DNA from: Emiliania huxleyi CCMP1516
Lineage: Eukaryota; Haptophyta; Isochrysidales; Noelaerhabdaceae
Length of the DNA: 64,000 nucleotides
Direction: 5' to 3'
Assembly (NCBI RefSeq): GCF_000372725.1
Contig: NW_005201231.1
Coordinates: 182,679-246,678, forward strand
Positions 41,403 through 51,214 of this stretch are shown piece after piece (within the stretch, counting starts at the first letter, position 1; every line of letters begins with the position of its first letter). The notes under the pieces are model-generated. The model had not been told where the DNA came from, ran no database searches, and saw only the letters and a program-made list of their open reading frames with translations. The translations under genes and the position numbers were made by a program.

Positions 41403-43058
41403 ATGGTGGAGCTCGCCCGCCGCAGCGTGCTCCTCAATCTCCTCGCGACGCCGCTCGCGCCACGGCTGGCGCCGTCCGCCCGCCTCACCCTGCCGACCGC
41501 CTCTGGCGAAGTCGGGATGGCCGGCTGCGTCAGCTACCCCGATTGGCTGCTCGGCACGTGGGACGTGAGCAACACGCTGCAGCGCTTCGTGATGCCTCTC
41601 GGGTCGGCGCTGGTCGACCCGCTCACGCAGCTCAGTGCGATGGACGACCTGCGGAGGGACGAGACGCTGCGATATCTGCTGCGGTGGACGCGCGACGGGA
41701 CGGGCGCCTGCGTGCAGGACCGCGCCTTCAACGGGGCGCAGGAGGCCGCGGCGTTCCTCGGCGACCTCGGCTCCGTCGCCGCATCCGTGTTTGCGACGCC
41801 TCCGGACGCGCCTCACGGGCGGCTTCGCATCGACTTTGAGCCTGATGGAGGCGAGCCTCATCGCTAGCCGCGAGATACGGCCGAGGTCTAGCCGAGATGT
41901 GGCCGAGGTGCGGTCGAGGCGGCCTCGACGTGGCCGAGATAAGCCGCGGCGCGGCCGAGATCTAGCCGAGGTGCGGGGTTTCGCGTGCTTGAGCTTCTCC
42001 ACGGGAGAGGCCTCTCACTTTGAGGGTCTGGCATGGCACGCCCCCTCCTCGAGTGTAGGCGGCGCGGGCGGCGGGCGGAGCGGCGGCGGGAGCGGTGGAG
42101 GGGGCGTCGGTGGCGCATCGGTCGAGCTGACCGTGACGTGGCAGCGGTCAGAGCCAGCCGCGGGAGGCGAGCACTGTTCAAGACCACACGCATCGGCGCC
42201 GCCGCTCTCCTCCTCCTCACCACCTTCCTCGCCCCACCATACCACACAGCACCCTGAAAAGGAGGGAGGGGCGGCAAGCCGCAAGTGCCCCAACGCCCGC
42301 CAGTGTCTCATCACGCCCTGGTCCGCTCCCAAAAAATGGCGCACACTGGCCGTGCATCGGTGAGGGGAGTGAGTGCCACAGAGTGTCGAGCTCTGCCGCC
42401 GCCGCCGCCGAAGCGTTATCCTCGCATTCGACATCTGGGTCCAGGGCGCATGGCGCAGCGCATAGCGCCTCGTCCAGCACCTTGCCACCGAGCGACGCTG
42501 GTGCCAAATCAGATCTCTTGCTGCTCATTGACGCGACTGCGCTCCAGGCGACTTCCTGACCTCGGAGCTGCTCGAGCAGAGGGTGCGCTCCTCGCCCGAC
42601 GCCGCAGAGGAGGTGATCCTCGCCGGCGGCCGCGACGAGTCGATATCAAGAGAGCGCCGCATCCCAGGCATCTGTTTGACAGGTGAGCCTTGTCGAGTCT
42701 GTCACGCGCTTTTCGCCGAGGCAGCGGCCGGGCGGCGCGGGGTGGCGGAGGTGCCAGCAGCGTCTCTTCTCAGATCGTGGGTGTGAGCAGGAGGCGGCCG
42801 GGCGGCGGGGTGGCGGAGGTGCGGGCAAGGAACAGGCCCTCTCGCGGCCTCCCGACAGCGGCCACTGTCGGATCGTCCCACCGACGCTTCCCTCGACCGC
42901 TCAGGCTCGTGCAGTACGGCGCCGACGGCGGACCGTCCCGAGGCCTCGCCAGCGGGCGCGCCGTCTCGTGCTTCGACTACAGCTGGGAGCTGACGCGCGT
43001 CGACGAGGCGGAGAGGGTGCTGGGCGGCGCCGACTTGCTCAGGGCGGGGGCAGCGTAG
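41403..43058 (+). CDS. Conserved plastid-type protein (DUF6816-like), multi-exon
   Basis: The ATG at 41403 opens a hydrophobic, Arg/Ser-bearing leader (LLNLLATPLAPRLAPSARL) like a plastid presequence. Exon 1 contains YPDWLLGTWDVSNTLQRFV, a motif typical of a family of uncharacterised plastid proteins. Later coding blocks are EASHFEGLAWHAPSSS to VELTVTWQRSE (about 42.01-42.15 kb), GDFLTSELLEQRVRSS (42.55-42.68 kb) and a C-terminal block with VQYGADGG and SCFDYSWELTRVDEAER. Exon edges are approximate. The first intron holds an 11-bp minisatellite. The name rests on the YPDWL-GTW pattern and exon order from memory of the family. The function is unknown. Confidence 0.5.
41867..41976. repeat. 11-bp minisatellite in first intron of the 41403 gene
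   Basis: About nine degenerate units of gccgaggtgcg/gccgagatcta. The unit matches the VPS13 intron arrays at 5771-6287 and 7940-8014. Confidence 0.8.
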
Positions 43059-43061
43059 GAG

Positions 43062-43343
43062 CTAGGAGGGTCGTTGTGCGACGCGGCAGAACTTGACGCG
43101 CCGGATGGCAGAGGGGCGCAACGTGGGCATCATCCGCACCTTTGGTTTGACGACTCTGCAGATCTCCTGGTTGCGTGGAAAGAGGGCGTCGCGCGGGAGC
43201 CCCAGCTTCTGCTCTGCAATGTGCCGAATGTCCTTTGCCGTCAGCTCCGGGTCGCGCTCCTCTTCAATCACCTCGAAGATGAGCGCTTCCAGCGCGTCGG
43301 CGGATAGTGACGTATATACCGTGTGCAAGCGGGGCTTGGACAC
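43062..43343 (-). CDS. DEK-C-like helical domain protein, 5' exon not found
   Basis: The open stretch has no ATG near its start, so it is probably the last exon of a gene whose first exon I could not locate. It contains ALEALIFEVIEEERDPELTA then KDIRHIAEQKLGLP, resembling the DEK C-terminal helix bundle. The tail is basic. DEK-C domains bind DNA or mediate dimerisation. The gene is tail-to-tail with the 41403 gene, with 3 bp between the stops. Confidence 0.45.
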   Translation of the reverse strand: MSKPRLHTVYTSLSADALEALIFEVIEEERDPELTAKDIRHIAEQKLGLPRDALFPRNQEICRVVKPKVRMMPTLRPSAIRRVKFCRVAQRPS

Positions 43344-44056
43344 TGGGTGGCGTGAGACCCGCCACTCGCGGGAGATCCGGGGCGCGCGGTGTCACCAGCT
43401 CGCGGCGCAGGACGAGGTCGACAAGGAGGCGGCAGCCCCCTGAGTGCACTGTCAACATCGGCACGCTGCTCCTTCTCGGCAGGCTTGCGTGAGCAGGTCC
43501 CCAGATGGCGCGCGGCCCGGCGGCGTCAGATCTCTCCCAGATGACGGATTTTTGGCGAGAGAGTGTGAGAGAGGACAGAGGTGTACGGAGTAGCGACGGA
43601 GAGGATGCATGGGTTTATCATAGAACTCGCAGACCCCCCCACAACGTATAGTTCGTGTGCGGATTCAGCATTGTGTCGTTCTGGACCGCCCACACGCTAC
43701 ACGGCTAGACAGCCTGTGGCTTTCCTTTCGTTATTGTAAAATGAACTCGGGGACGCGGCACAAACGCGAAACGGGGCACAATCTGCGGCACAAACGCCAG
43801 GCCGTACAAACACGGGGAGGCGACGTGTAAGTCGTGTACGGTGTCGGTGACGAGGCTTGCCTCGGTAGAGTATGCACGCGTACGTACGCACGCAAGATAT
43901 CTTTATGCTACCGAAAAAGTAGACCCGAATCCAGCGACGAGCGAGCTCCCCGCCGAGCACTATAAAGCACACCGCCGCTCGAGCACCGCCTGGCTCGAGC
44001 GCTCGAAGGCGAGCACCTGCTCCACTCGAGCTCTTCGAGCACGCCACGCCTGGCTC
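43344..44056. other. Intergenic with TATA-like site
   Basis: Contains a TATA-like cactataaagc at about 43960, roughly 100 bp before the short ORF at 44057. No other gene is supported. Confidence 0.4.
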
Positions 44057-44182
44057 ATGTCCGTCTACCTCATATCTGCCCTTCTCGCTCCCGCCGCGCT
44101 CCTGTCGCCCACATGCCGCTCGGCGTCGCTGCGCGTCAGCAGCGGCCGCTCGGCGCCGCCTGCGGTGATGGCAGACTCATGA
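44057..44182 (+). CDS. Orphan plastid-leader-like short ORF
   Basis: Forty-one codons read MSVYLISALLAPAALLSPTC, then a Ser/Arg-rich stretch, like a signal peptide plus transit peptide. A GTGAGG donor-like site follows the stop at 44200. No continuing exon is present, because the opposite-strand E3 gene begins at once. It could be a remnant first exon or chance. Confidence 0.3.
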   Translation: MSVYLISALLAPAALLSPTCRSASLRVSSGRSAPPAVMADS

Positions 44183-44244
44183 GCCCCGGGTGAGGCCCGC
44201 CCCCCCCCCGTCTTTGGGCTACCCCCTCGCTCACCTCCTCGCCC

Positions 44245-44943
44245 TCACGCGCCGAGGAGGGTCCCCACGGCGGTTGCGACGCGACGCTCGGCGTCGCGGT
44301 GGTTGCGCGCTGCGCGCACGAGCGCCTGGAGCGACACCTCGGCTTCGAAGCCCATTCCGATGAGCTGCGCGTACTCGTCGAGGAGGCCGCGGCTGCGCGC
44401 GCGGTCCTCCACCGGGCGGCGCGGCGCCGGCGGCGCCTCGGCGCCGTCAGCGTGCTCGAGCTCCTCGACGGCGGCGTTCCACGAGGGGAAGCTGGGGAAG
44501 CGAACCGTCGCGGTGATGCCATCGGGGCCGCGGCTGCGGTCGACCGAGAGCAGCCTGCCGACGTCCTCATGGGTGACGCCGCCCCACTCGAACCGCGGGC
44601 GGTGGACGGTGCGGCGGACGCGGACGTGGTCGCCAACGGCGAGCTCCCGCGGCGCCACGCGCTCGAGCTCGCGGAGCTCGGCCCTCCATCGGGAGCCGCG
44701 CCTCGGGAAATCGACCACGACGCGGTTCGGGTTGTCGGTGGAGGTCAGCGTGCCGACGCTCTCGTGGGTGATGCCGCCCCAGCCGTAGCGCGGCGAGGTC
44801 ACGCTGCGGCGCACACGCACGCGGTCGCCGACGGCCAGCGGCCGCACGCTGCCCTCCTCTCGCTCCTCCTCGCTCTCGCCCTCGCTGCCGTCCTCCGCCT
44901 CCTCCTCCTCGTCGCTCGCCTCCTCCTCCTCCTCCTCCTCCTC

Positions 44944-45000
<57 letters not shown>

Positions 45001-45936
45001 CTCGTCGTCGTCCTCGTCCTCGTCCTCGTCCTCATCCGTCGACGCGGGCGGCTCGGCCCGCGGCACCCGCGGCACGGCGCCGAGGACGCGCTCGCCCGTC
45101 CAGTCGGGCCACTGCGTCCATCTGCTGCGGTTGAGGTGGCCACAGTGGCCGCACGACATGTCCTGGCGGTACACGACCGAGCCGTCGCGGCGGTCGCGGA
45201 CGACGTCGCCGTGGTGCGCCGTCATGTCGTCGCAATTGATCTTGAGGACGGGGCCGAAGCCGCACTCGCGGCACTGCTTGACGCGGCAGCCCTGCTCGTC
45301 GCGGAACGTGCCGTCGGGGCGGCGGAAGGCGGCGCGCAAGTCGGCCTCGTACTGCGCCGTCGTCTGCGGGCCGGTCGACGCCGCCGCCGCCGCGAGGTGC
45401 TCCTTGACCGCGTCGGGAAGCCGCAGGTGGACGGCGAGCTCGACATTCTTCGCCTGCAGCGCGTCGAACGCGGCGGCCGGCATCGCGGCCGCGAGCTCCT
45501 TCAGCCCGAACGCCGCGCCGCAGCTGAAGTCGGGCGCCGCGCACTTGACGTGGTAGCACCGCTGCTCCTTCTCGTGCGTGTCGACCGCCGCCGGGTCGCG
45601 CGCGATCGACAGGCCGAGCAGCCGCTCGGCGCAGCTGCCGCACGAGAAGTGACCCGCCGGGCACTTGACGCCGGCGGCGAGCTCGACCGACTCGGTGCAG
45701 CAGACGACGCACGTCTCGCCCGTCGGCGCCAGCTCTGGCGGCGACGGCTTGGATGCCGCCTTCTTCCGCGGCGAGCTCTCGGCCGCAATTTTGCGCTTCT
45801 GCTTGTGCACGGTCGAGGGCTCGACAGCCGCTTCCGCAGCAGCGGCGCGAGAGGGACGCGAAGGCATGCCGCCGCTCGTGTCGGTGGTGACCTCCGCCTG
45901 GCCGCCGCGGCCGAAGAGACGGTCGAATAATCCCAT
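44245..45936 (-). CDS. RING-type E3 ubiquitin ligase with MIB-like repeats and UBA domain
   Basis: From the ATG at 45936 (MGLFDRLFGRGG) the single-exon protein has a basic linker, then a RING-like cluster (CVVCCTESVELAAGVKCPAG, HFSCGSCAERLL), further Cys pairs (CRECGFGPV, CGHCGH) and a tract of about 20 Asp followed by Glu (44.9-45.03 kb). Two repeats follow (VGDRVRVRRSVTSPRYGWGG and VGDHVRVRRTVHRPRFEWGG), each with ITHE/VTHE, as in Mind-bomb and KEG ligases. The C-terminus (YAQLIGMGFEAEVSLQALV) is UBA-like. RING domains recruit E2 enzymes; the MIB-like repeats are likely for substrate binding. An upstream extension to 46032 exists but lacks support. Confidence 0.75.
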
Positions 45937-46239
45937 CTGGAGCTTATAAGCCGTGCCGGCAGCGTCGCTGGACACGGCTCGGTCGCAAAGAAGGCGGCAA
46001 AATCGTAACCAGCTGAAGTGCAAGTTTGGCATTCACAGCAGCGGAGGCTGAGTGAAGACCGCATGCGATGTGCGCGAGGGCACACGACAGGAAGGGGCTT
46101 AGGAGAGGTATCCGTGAGTACCCTACGAAAACTAGAGTCGGAAATGGTTTCAACAGTCCCATTGCGCTTTCTTTCTTCTCCTGTGGAGCCTACGTCAGAT
46201 CTGAACAAACAAAACAACCCTTGTCCCACAAGACCGGCC

Positions 46240-46617
46240 ACGGCTACGTCAAGGCGCATCGCGGTTTCTACCACGACGCGATCTTTGTCAAGCGCAACAA
46301 CTTCAACCTGCTGCTCCACGAGACGTTCGGCGGCGGCTTCTCGCCCACCGCCGTTCTCAAGCTGCGCCGCCTCGCGCGCAAAGTCGCGCGCGGCAGCGTT
46401 GACCGCACGGCCTACTCGCCCAAGTACTCGCTCTCTTTTATGTCCCACCATGCAGAGCGCATCTCTCTCTCTGTTGTGCGAGGCGTGAACCGCGCCATTC
46501 GCTCTCACCTGGCAACCCTGTCTGCACGTCTCGCGCGCGCGTGAACAGGGCTCCAGGCCCCAAATTACGTGTGAGTGTTAGAGTTGTTTGGTATTGCTAA
46601 AAATCTCTCTCTCTCCA
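46240..46617 (+). repeat. Dispersed repeat with open coding fragment, copy 2
   Basis: The plus strand reads GYVKAHRGFYHDAIFVKRNN, then LLLHETFGGGFSPTAVLKLR, to RGVNRAIRSHLATLSARLAR and a stop, with no frame break. The copy at 35935 is frameshifted, and only the 3' part is present at 53441. After the stop, gtgtgagtgttag and ggtattgctaaaaatctctc are also shared with 53522-53568. I do not recognise the protein family. Confidence 0.8.
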
Positions 46618-46625
46618 GGTGGCGT

Positions 46626-47016
46626 TTATTTTTGCTTGGGGCGGACATCATGATGAAATTCTGGAAAAACCTGACCGGCCCCTGCCCTGCCCCTACCTAC
46701 CTACCTACCTACCTACCTTACTTATGGGAAACTAAAAAAGAAATCACGGGCTGGGTGAAGGTGGGGTACTATACCAACTAAAGTGATGGCTGGTGGTACT
46801 ATCCTGCAACCACAGTCCTTCCTGTGACATGGCAGGCCACTCTCAAGCCCTACAAGCACCAGATCAACGACTTGGGGAGGGTTGACATCGTGATTTGGAC
46901 GGAAAAATTCTTTTTCTGCTGTGAAAATTCCGGCGTGAGAGAGGGAAAAACCCGACGGGAGGGCCCAGACCCTACCCTACCTACCCCGTCATGATGTCCG
47001 CCCCAAGCAAAAATAA
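46626..47016. repeat. Inverted-repeat element, 28-bp perfect arms
   Basis: The arm at 46626-46653 (ttatttttgcttggggcgga...) is exactly the reverse complement of 46989-47016. The interior is about 335 bp, includes (ctac)n, and has weaker inner symmetry. It may be a small fold-back transposon. No target duplication is evident. Confidence 0.8.
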
Positions 47017-48398
47017 TATACAGTGGCCAGGGGCGGGGCTTGCATTTTTGCCGTCGCCTGTCGCCGCTACAGCGCAGCACACCTATTCTTCTCAGAGAGA
47101 GTTTGAGCAATAGCCCTTCTCTCTTTTCTCGCGTTTTCCTCCGTTTTCTTTCGCCGTCACAGGGTTCGAAGTAACTTGAAGCCCGAACCGTGTTATTTCC
47201 TCGAGCGCCGGATAAGCGATTCACACGAGGGCCGTCACAACGTGTTTCTCGGCTCGCCCTCGCCCGGCCCGGCGCTATGCCGGCGCGTTCGCTAGAGGCT
47301 GCTGCCGCAGAGCGGAGGCGCGTGCGTCGCCTCGCTACTCTCGCGGCGAAGCAGCTGCCGCCGCCGAGAAGCGACGCGGCGTCTGCCGAGGAGAGAGAGC
47401 CAGCGCGGCGGTCGCCGACGCCGCCTTCGAGCTGTGTGCCACTTCTCGGGTGCACGACAGCTCTGCGCGGCAGCAGCATCAGCAGCCGCCGCACCGCCAC
47501 CCGCCTCGCGCCTGTCGCGGCCGGAAGGGAGCACGCCGTCGCTGCCGTGGTACCGAGGGCCGGAGCCCGACTCTCGTACAGTCGAGCGGCTCCGAGGCGA
47601 AGCGCTGACACACACAGGGCATGCCGCGCAAGGAGAGCGCGCCTCGAGGCCGGCAAGTGCGCGTACGTGCCGCGCGGTCTTGGTGGCGCGATTCATGACG
47701 GTCGCTCTCGCTGCCGGCCGATGAACCCTCGCCGCCCCCGCACCAGCGACACCGGCCGCGGCTCGCCTCCACGCGCCGGCTCGGAAGAGGGGCTGTCGGC
47801 GGCGCAGCAGAGCGGCTCGCCTCGGCGCTCGAGCCGCCGACAGCCCCACTCCTCGACGTGACGGCCGCTCCCGGAGCCAGCCGGTGCGCGCCCGACCCAC
47901 GCCCCCTCTCGCACCCCTCCGACCCCCCCTGCGCGGCGCACCCGCCCGCTGTGCGCCGGCTCGAGCGCCTATCGCCAAATCGCGACGTTTGAGCGCAGCG
48001 CACGCGTCCCACACGTCACGCGCGCGCAGGAGAGCGTGCGGCACAGCAGTAGCGTGTACTCGCCGAGGGCATCGCGCCGAAAACCCCGCGCATTCCGCCC
48101 CAGCAGAGGCTGCAGCCTCTGCACAAGCTACACCACTGTAAGAATGGTGAGTACTTGGGGTTGAGTGGGCTTGCTTGCTCCCCGAGCCGGGAGCAAAAAT
48201 GCAAGAACACCTGCTCTCTCTGTTCTTTTCACCTTCTTACCTTACCTAACCTAAGCTGGTGACAGGGGACAGGTAGGTGTCACTGTCGCTGTCGTTTGCT
48301 GTTGACGTGAACTCTCCATAGTATCGTTGAGCGGCGCATAAGAAGAAGTCGCGCGCCCCGGTTGGCGTCCGTTTTCTTCATTCCGCGCCTTAGTTGAC
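47017..48398. other. Intergenic, no gene assigned
   Basis: Long ORFs occur on both strands at 47190-48044 but are Arg/Ala/Pro-rich shadows with no domain. Neither strand has a convincing start. A ttaccttacctaacctaag stretch lies at 48236. Confidence 0.5.
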
Positions 48399-49089
48399 AT
48401 GCTCCAAGACTCCTCGCCCAGTGCTCAACGAAACCTGATGGCGGAGGACAGCTCGGACGACGTCGAGCGCACCTCGCTGACCGCAGGCAAGATTCCCGAC
48501 GTTGCGTCCGCCGGCCCGTTCAAGCGGCCCGGGGTCCTCATCTCAGCAGTCGGCACTCATGTTGCTGCCGTGGCGCTCTTGGCGATGATGTGGCACACGC
48601 TGAAGAAGGCCCTCTCTCCCGAGGCACCGCTGCTGACGTGGCGGACCTTCCCTCTCCACCCCTTCCTCATGACGCTCGCCTTTGGCTTCCTGTCGCCCGT
48701 CGCCGCGGCGGCGTGGCGGTCGTACGAGCACCTGCTCGGCTTCACCCACCGCCAGGTCAAGGTCTTCCACGGAGTGCTGATGGGAGTCGCGGCGCTGACG
48801 GGCCTGCTCGGCGTCATCGACATGTGGCTCGTCCACGAGGACGGCGCAGCGGCACAGGCGGCCACAAGGGCCAGTCCGGGCCCTCGGAGGAGACTGCGAC
48901 CGGCGTCTCTTCACGGCGTGTGAACTTCCTTAGGTCCGCCTCTCACACCCCTCACTGGCCTGCGATGCGAGCTTCTTGTTTCTGATCAACCTACCTGTCA
49001 TCAGGTGGCGAAGGGGTGGGCGGTCCACTTCCAGTCGGCGCACTCATGGGTCGGGATCGTCGCGCTCGCTCTCTTCCTCCTCCAGGCAT

Positions 49090-49183
<94 letters not shown>

Positions 49184-49229
49184 CACACACACACACACAC
49201 ACGCACGCACGCACGCACGCGCGCGCGCA

Positions 49230-49299
<70 letters not shown>

Positions 49300-50074
49300 C
49301 CGCTCACCCACGCGCACCGGGCCTTGTACTTTGAATGCCGTGGGGCTCCTGTCGTCTAGACGTGTAGCCGCGAGGGACTAGCCTGGCCCTTCCCCCACCA
49401 CCTCGCGTGTCCCGTGGAGAAGTGTACCTTTCCTTACCTCACCTCCTCCATGCGACGCGACGCGACGGACCCCGGACGAAAGGCCCCGAGCCACACACGC
49501 CCTCGTGCAACCTCTTGCCCCTCTCTGCTGCAGGCGACGGGGGGTGCCGCCGCCTTTGCTCTCCCCCTCGTGCCTCCTGCCAAGCGTGCGGCGCTGCTCG
49601 CGCCCCACCGCTGGCTCGGCGCGGCGGCGGCACAGCAGGCTCGCAACCGCCTCCTCCTAGCCAGTAGAGAAGGTTCCGAGAAGGTTCCGAGAAGGTTCCG
49701 AAAAGTCTAGACTCGCAGTCCGCCTCCTGTTAGGGAGATCCCTCCCCAGATCTCCCCACATCTCCCCACATCTCCCCACATCTCCCCTCCTGAGCCAGGC
49801 TGCCTTTGTCGCTCTCATCACGGGCATCCTCTCCCTCGCCGGCCGCGGCGACAACGTCAAGGAGAGCGACGTGGGGTACAAGGCCGCGGCGGTGCGTGGC
49901 TAGTACGTTAGCTAGCCACCGGTATGCCCCTGCCACCTGGCTGCGCACGGCCGGCCAATCGGCCGAGTGCTCAGTGTCATCTCAACTCGTCGTCGAGGCT
50001 GCCTCCTCCCTGCCCCGCCGCAGGTGGTTGCCCTCCTCCTCTCCCTCCTCCTCGGCCTCTTGCTGCAGCGCTAG
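48399..50074 (+). CDS. Cytochrome b561-type transmembrane electron carrier
   Basis: Five exons fit exactly in phase: 48399-48857, 49005-49085, 49534-49638, 49799-49891 and 50024-50074. Cytochromes b561 move electrons across membranes using two hemes held by four His. The conserved blocks are TWRTFPLHPFLMTLAFGF, KVFHGVLMGVAALTGLLG, VHFQSAHSWVGIVALALFLL and LAPHRWLGAAAA, supplying His in each. A short cytosolic N-terminus precedes the first span, and the protein ends LLLSLLLGLLLQR. Introns 1-3 have GC donors (CAG|GC) and intron 4 GT (GCG|GT); all end in AG. Introns 2 and 3 hold a dispersed microsatellite repeat and a 10-bp minisatellite. Confidence 0.85.
49086..49533. repeat. Cytochrome b561 intron 2: (AC)n tract plus dispersed repeat copy 2
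   Basis: The intron starts GCATGC and runs into about 100 bp of (AC)n, an acgc/gcgc variant zone and more (AC)n up to 49292. It then holds about 150 bp that is the reverse complement of 13861-14007. The acceptor is gctgcag at 49533. Confidence 0.9.
49740..49790. repeat. 10-bp minisatellite in cytochrome b561 intron 3
   Basis: About five units of ctccccacat/ctccccagat, the same unit as in the permease and UNC93-like introns. A separate gagaaggttcc repeat (three units, 49676-49700) precedes it in the same GC-donor intron. Confidence 0.85.
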
Positions 50075-50334
50075 CGCGGCGGCGCCAGCCCGGCGGCCGG
50101 GGCTGGGCTGGCGCAGCGTGGAGGGCTCGGCCTTTGCGGTCTCGGTAGCCGGCGGTCTCGTCGCCGGCGGATGGGCGGCGGCGGTGGCGGTGCGGCGGCG
50201 TGGCGGTGGCGGGGTGGCGAGGCCGCGGGGGGGGGGAGGGAGAGGAGGAAGGGGCAGAAGGAGGGGGGGGAGGGAGGAGGCGCTGCGTGTGTGTTTACTT
50301 CGTGGCGGAGCGACTGACTGACGCGCGCATGCGG

Positions 50335-50415
<81 letters not shown>

Positions 50416-51214
50416 GAGTGAGCGTTGGGTTGTCGCGGGTGTGTGCGCCCTGATCTCCTCTCGCTCTCGCGGTCGCGGTGCAAAGTATGTCCTCGGTGTG
50501 TATACGGCTTTGAGGCGTGTGACGTGTCGGTGTGGCGCTGGGCGCCTTTCTCTCCGAAAAAAAGCGTGTGTTGTGTGGTACGTACACCGTATGGCGCCAA
50601 CGGATCACACCAGCCTCGATCCCGCCTCAAACTGGAGGTGCAAGACGCGGCAACCCGAGCATGCGAAGTGGAGCCGGACGGCTCTGTGCGCATCTGTACC
50701 TCTCCACCCCCCATCCCCCCCATCCCCCCCACCCCCGCCCAAACCCAGCTCGCCGGGCACCGCGCCTGCCTGCCAGCCCCGCGCGCTCGCCAGCGCCAGC
50801 CCGCCGGCGCCCCTTCTTCCCCTCGAGAGGGCGGCGAGACCGGAACAGGAGCCCGGAATCGGAACCGGAGCAGCCCAGACCCCCCCCCCCCCCCCCCGCC
50901 GCCCGCTGCCGCCGCCGCGTCACTCGAGCGGCGGCGGCTCCTCCTCCTCCGCCGCCGCACCACTGCCGCCTCCTCCTCCGCCGGCCGGCTGCAACACAGT
51001 CAAGTTTGCCGCCTACGAGCTGAAAACACAAACATCGGGGCGGGAAGACGGCATTGTGCAGAGGCGACGTCTCCTCTCGAGCGCTAGCTGGGAGACAAGA
51101 ACACGCACTCCGCTTCTACGGGTTGCAGCCTTGAGGAGGAGCTGCTCGGCCGCCTACTCACAAGCAGCGGGTGTGAAGAGACGCTGCTCACACGCCTCTC
51201 AAGGCTGCTCGGCC
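50075..51214. other. Intergenic; (GT)n tract at 50335-50414
   Basis: The GT microsatellite is interrupted by gcgtgcg. Homopolymer C occurs near 50880-50897. A segment at 51055-51115 (ctcctctcgagcgctagctg, ...ccgcttctac) resembles part of the intron at 51695-51855 of the next gene. No coding region is supported. Confidence 0.6.

Noticed and set aside
44299..45930. 543-aa plus-strand ORF
   Set aside because: It is antisense to the E3 ligase; the poly-Val run is the complement of the Asp tract.
47190..48044. Gene on either strand between the fold-back and cytochrome b561
   Set aside because: Both strands stay open because of GC content, and neither shows a domain, a signal peptide or clear splice continuity.
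49001..49381. ORFs of Thr-His and Cys-Val repeats
   Set aside because: They translate the (AC/GT)n microsatellite in a cytochrome b561 intron.
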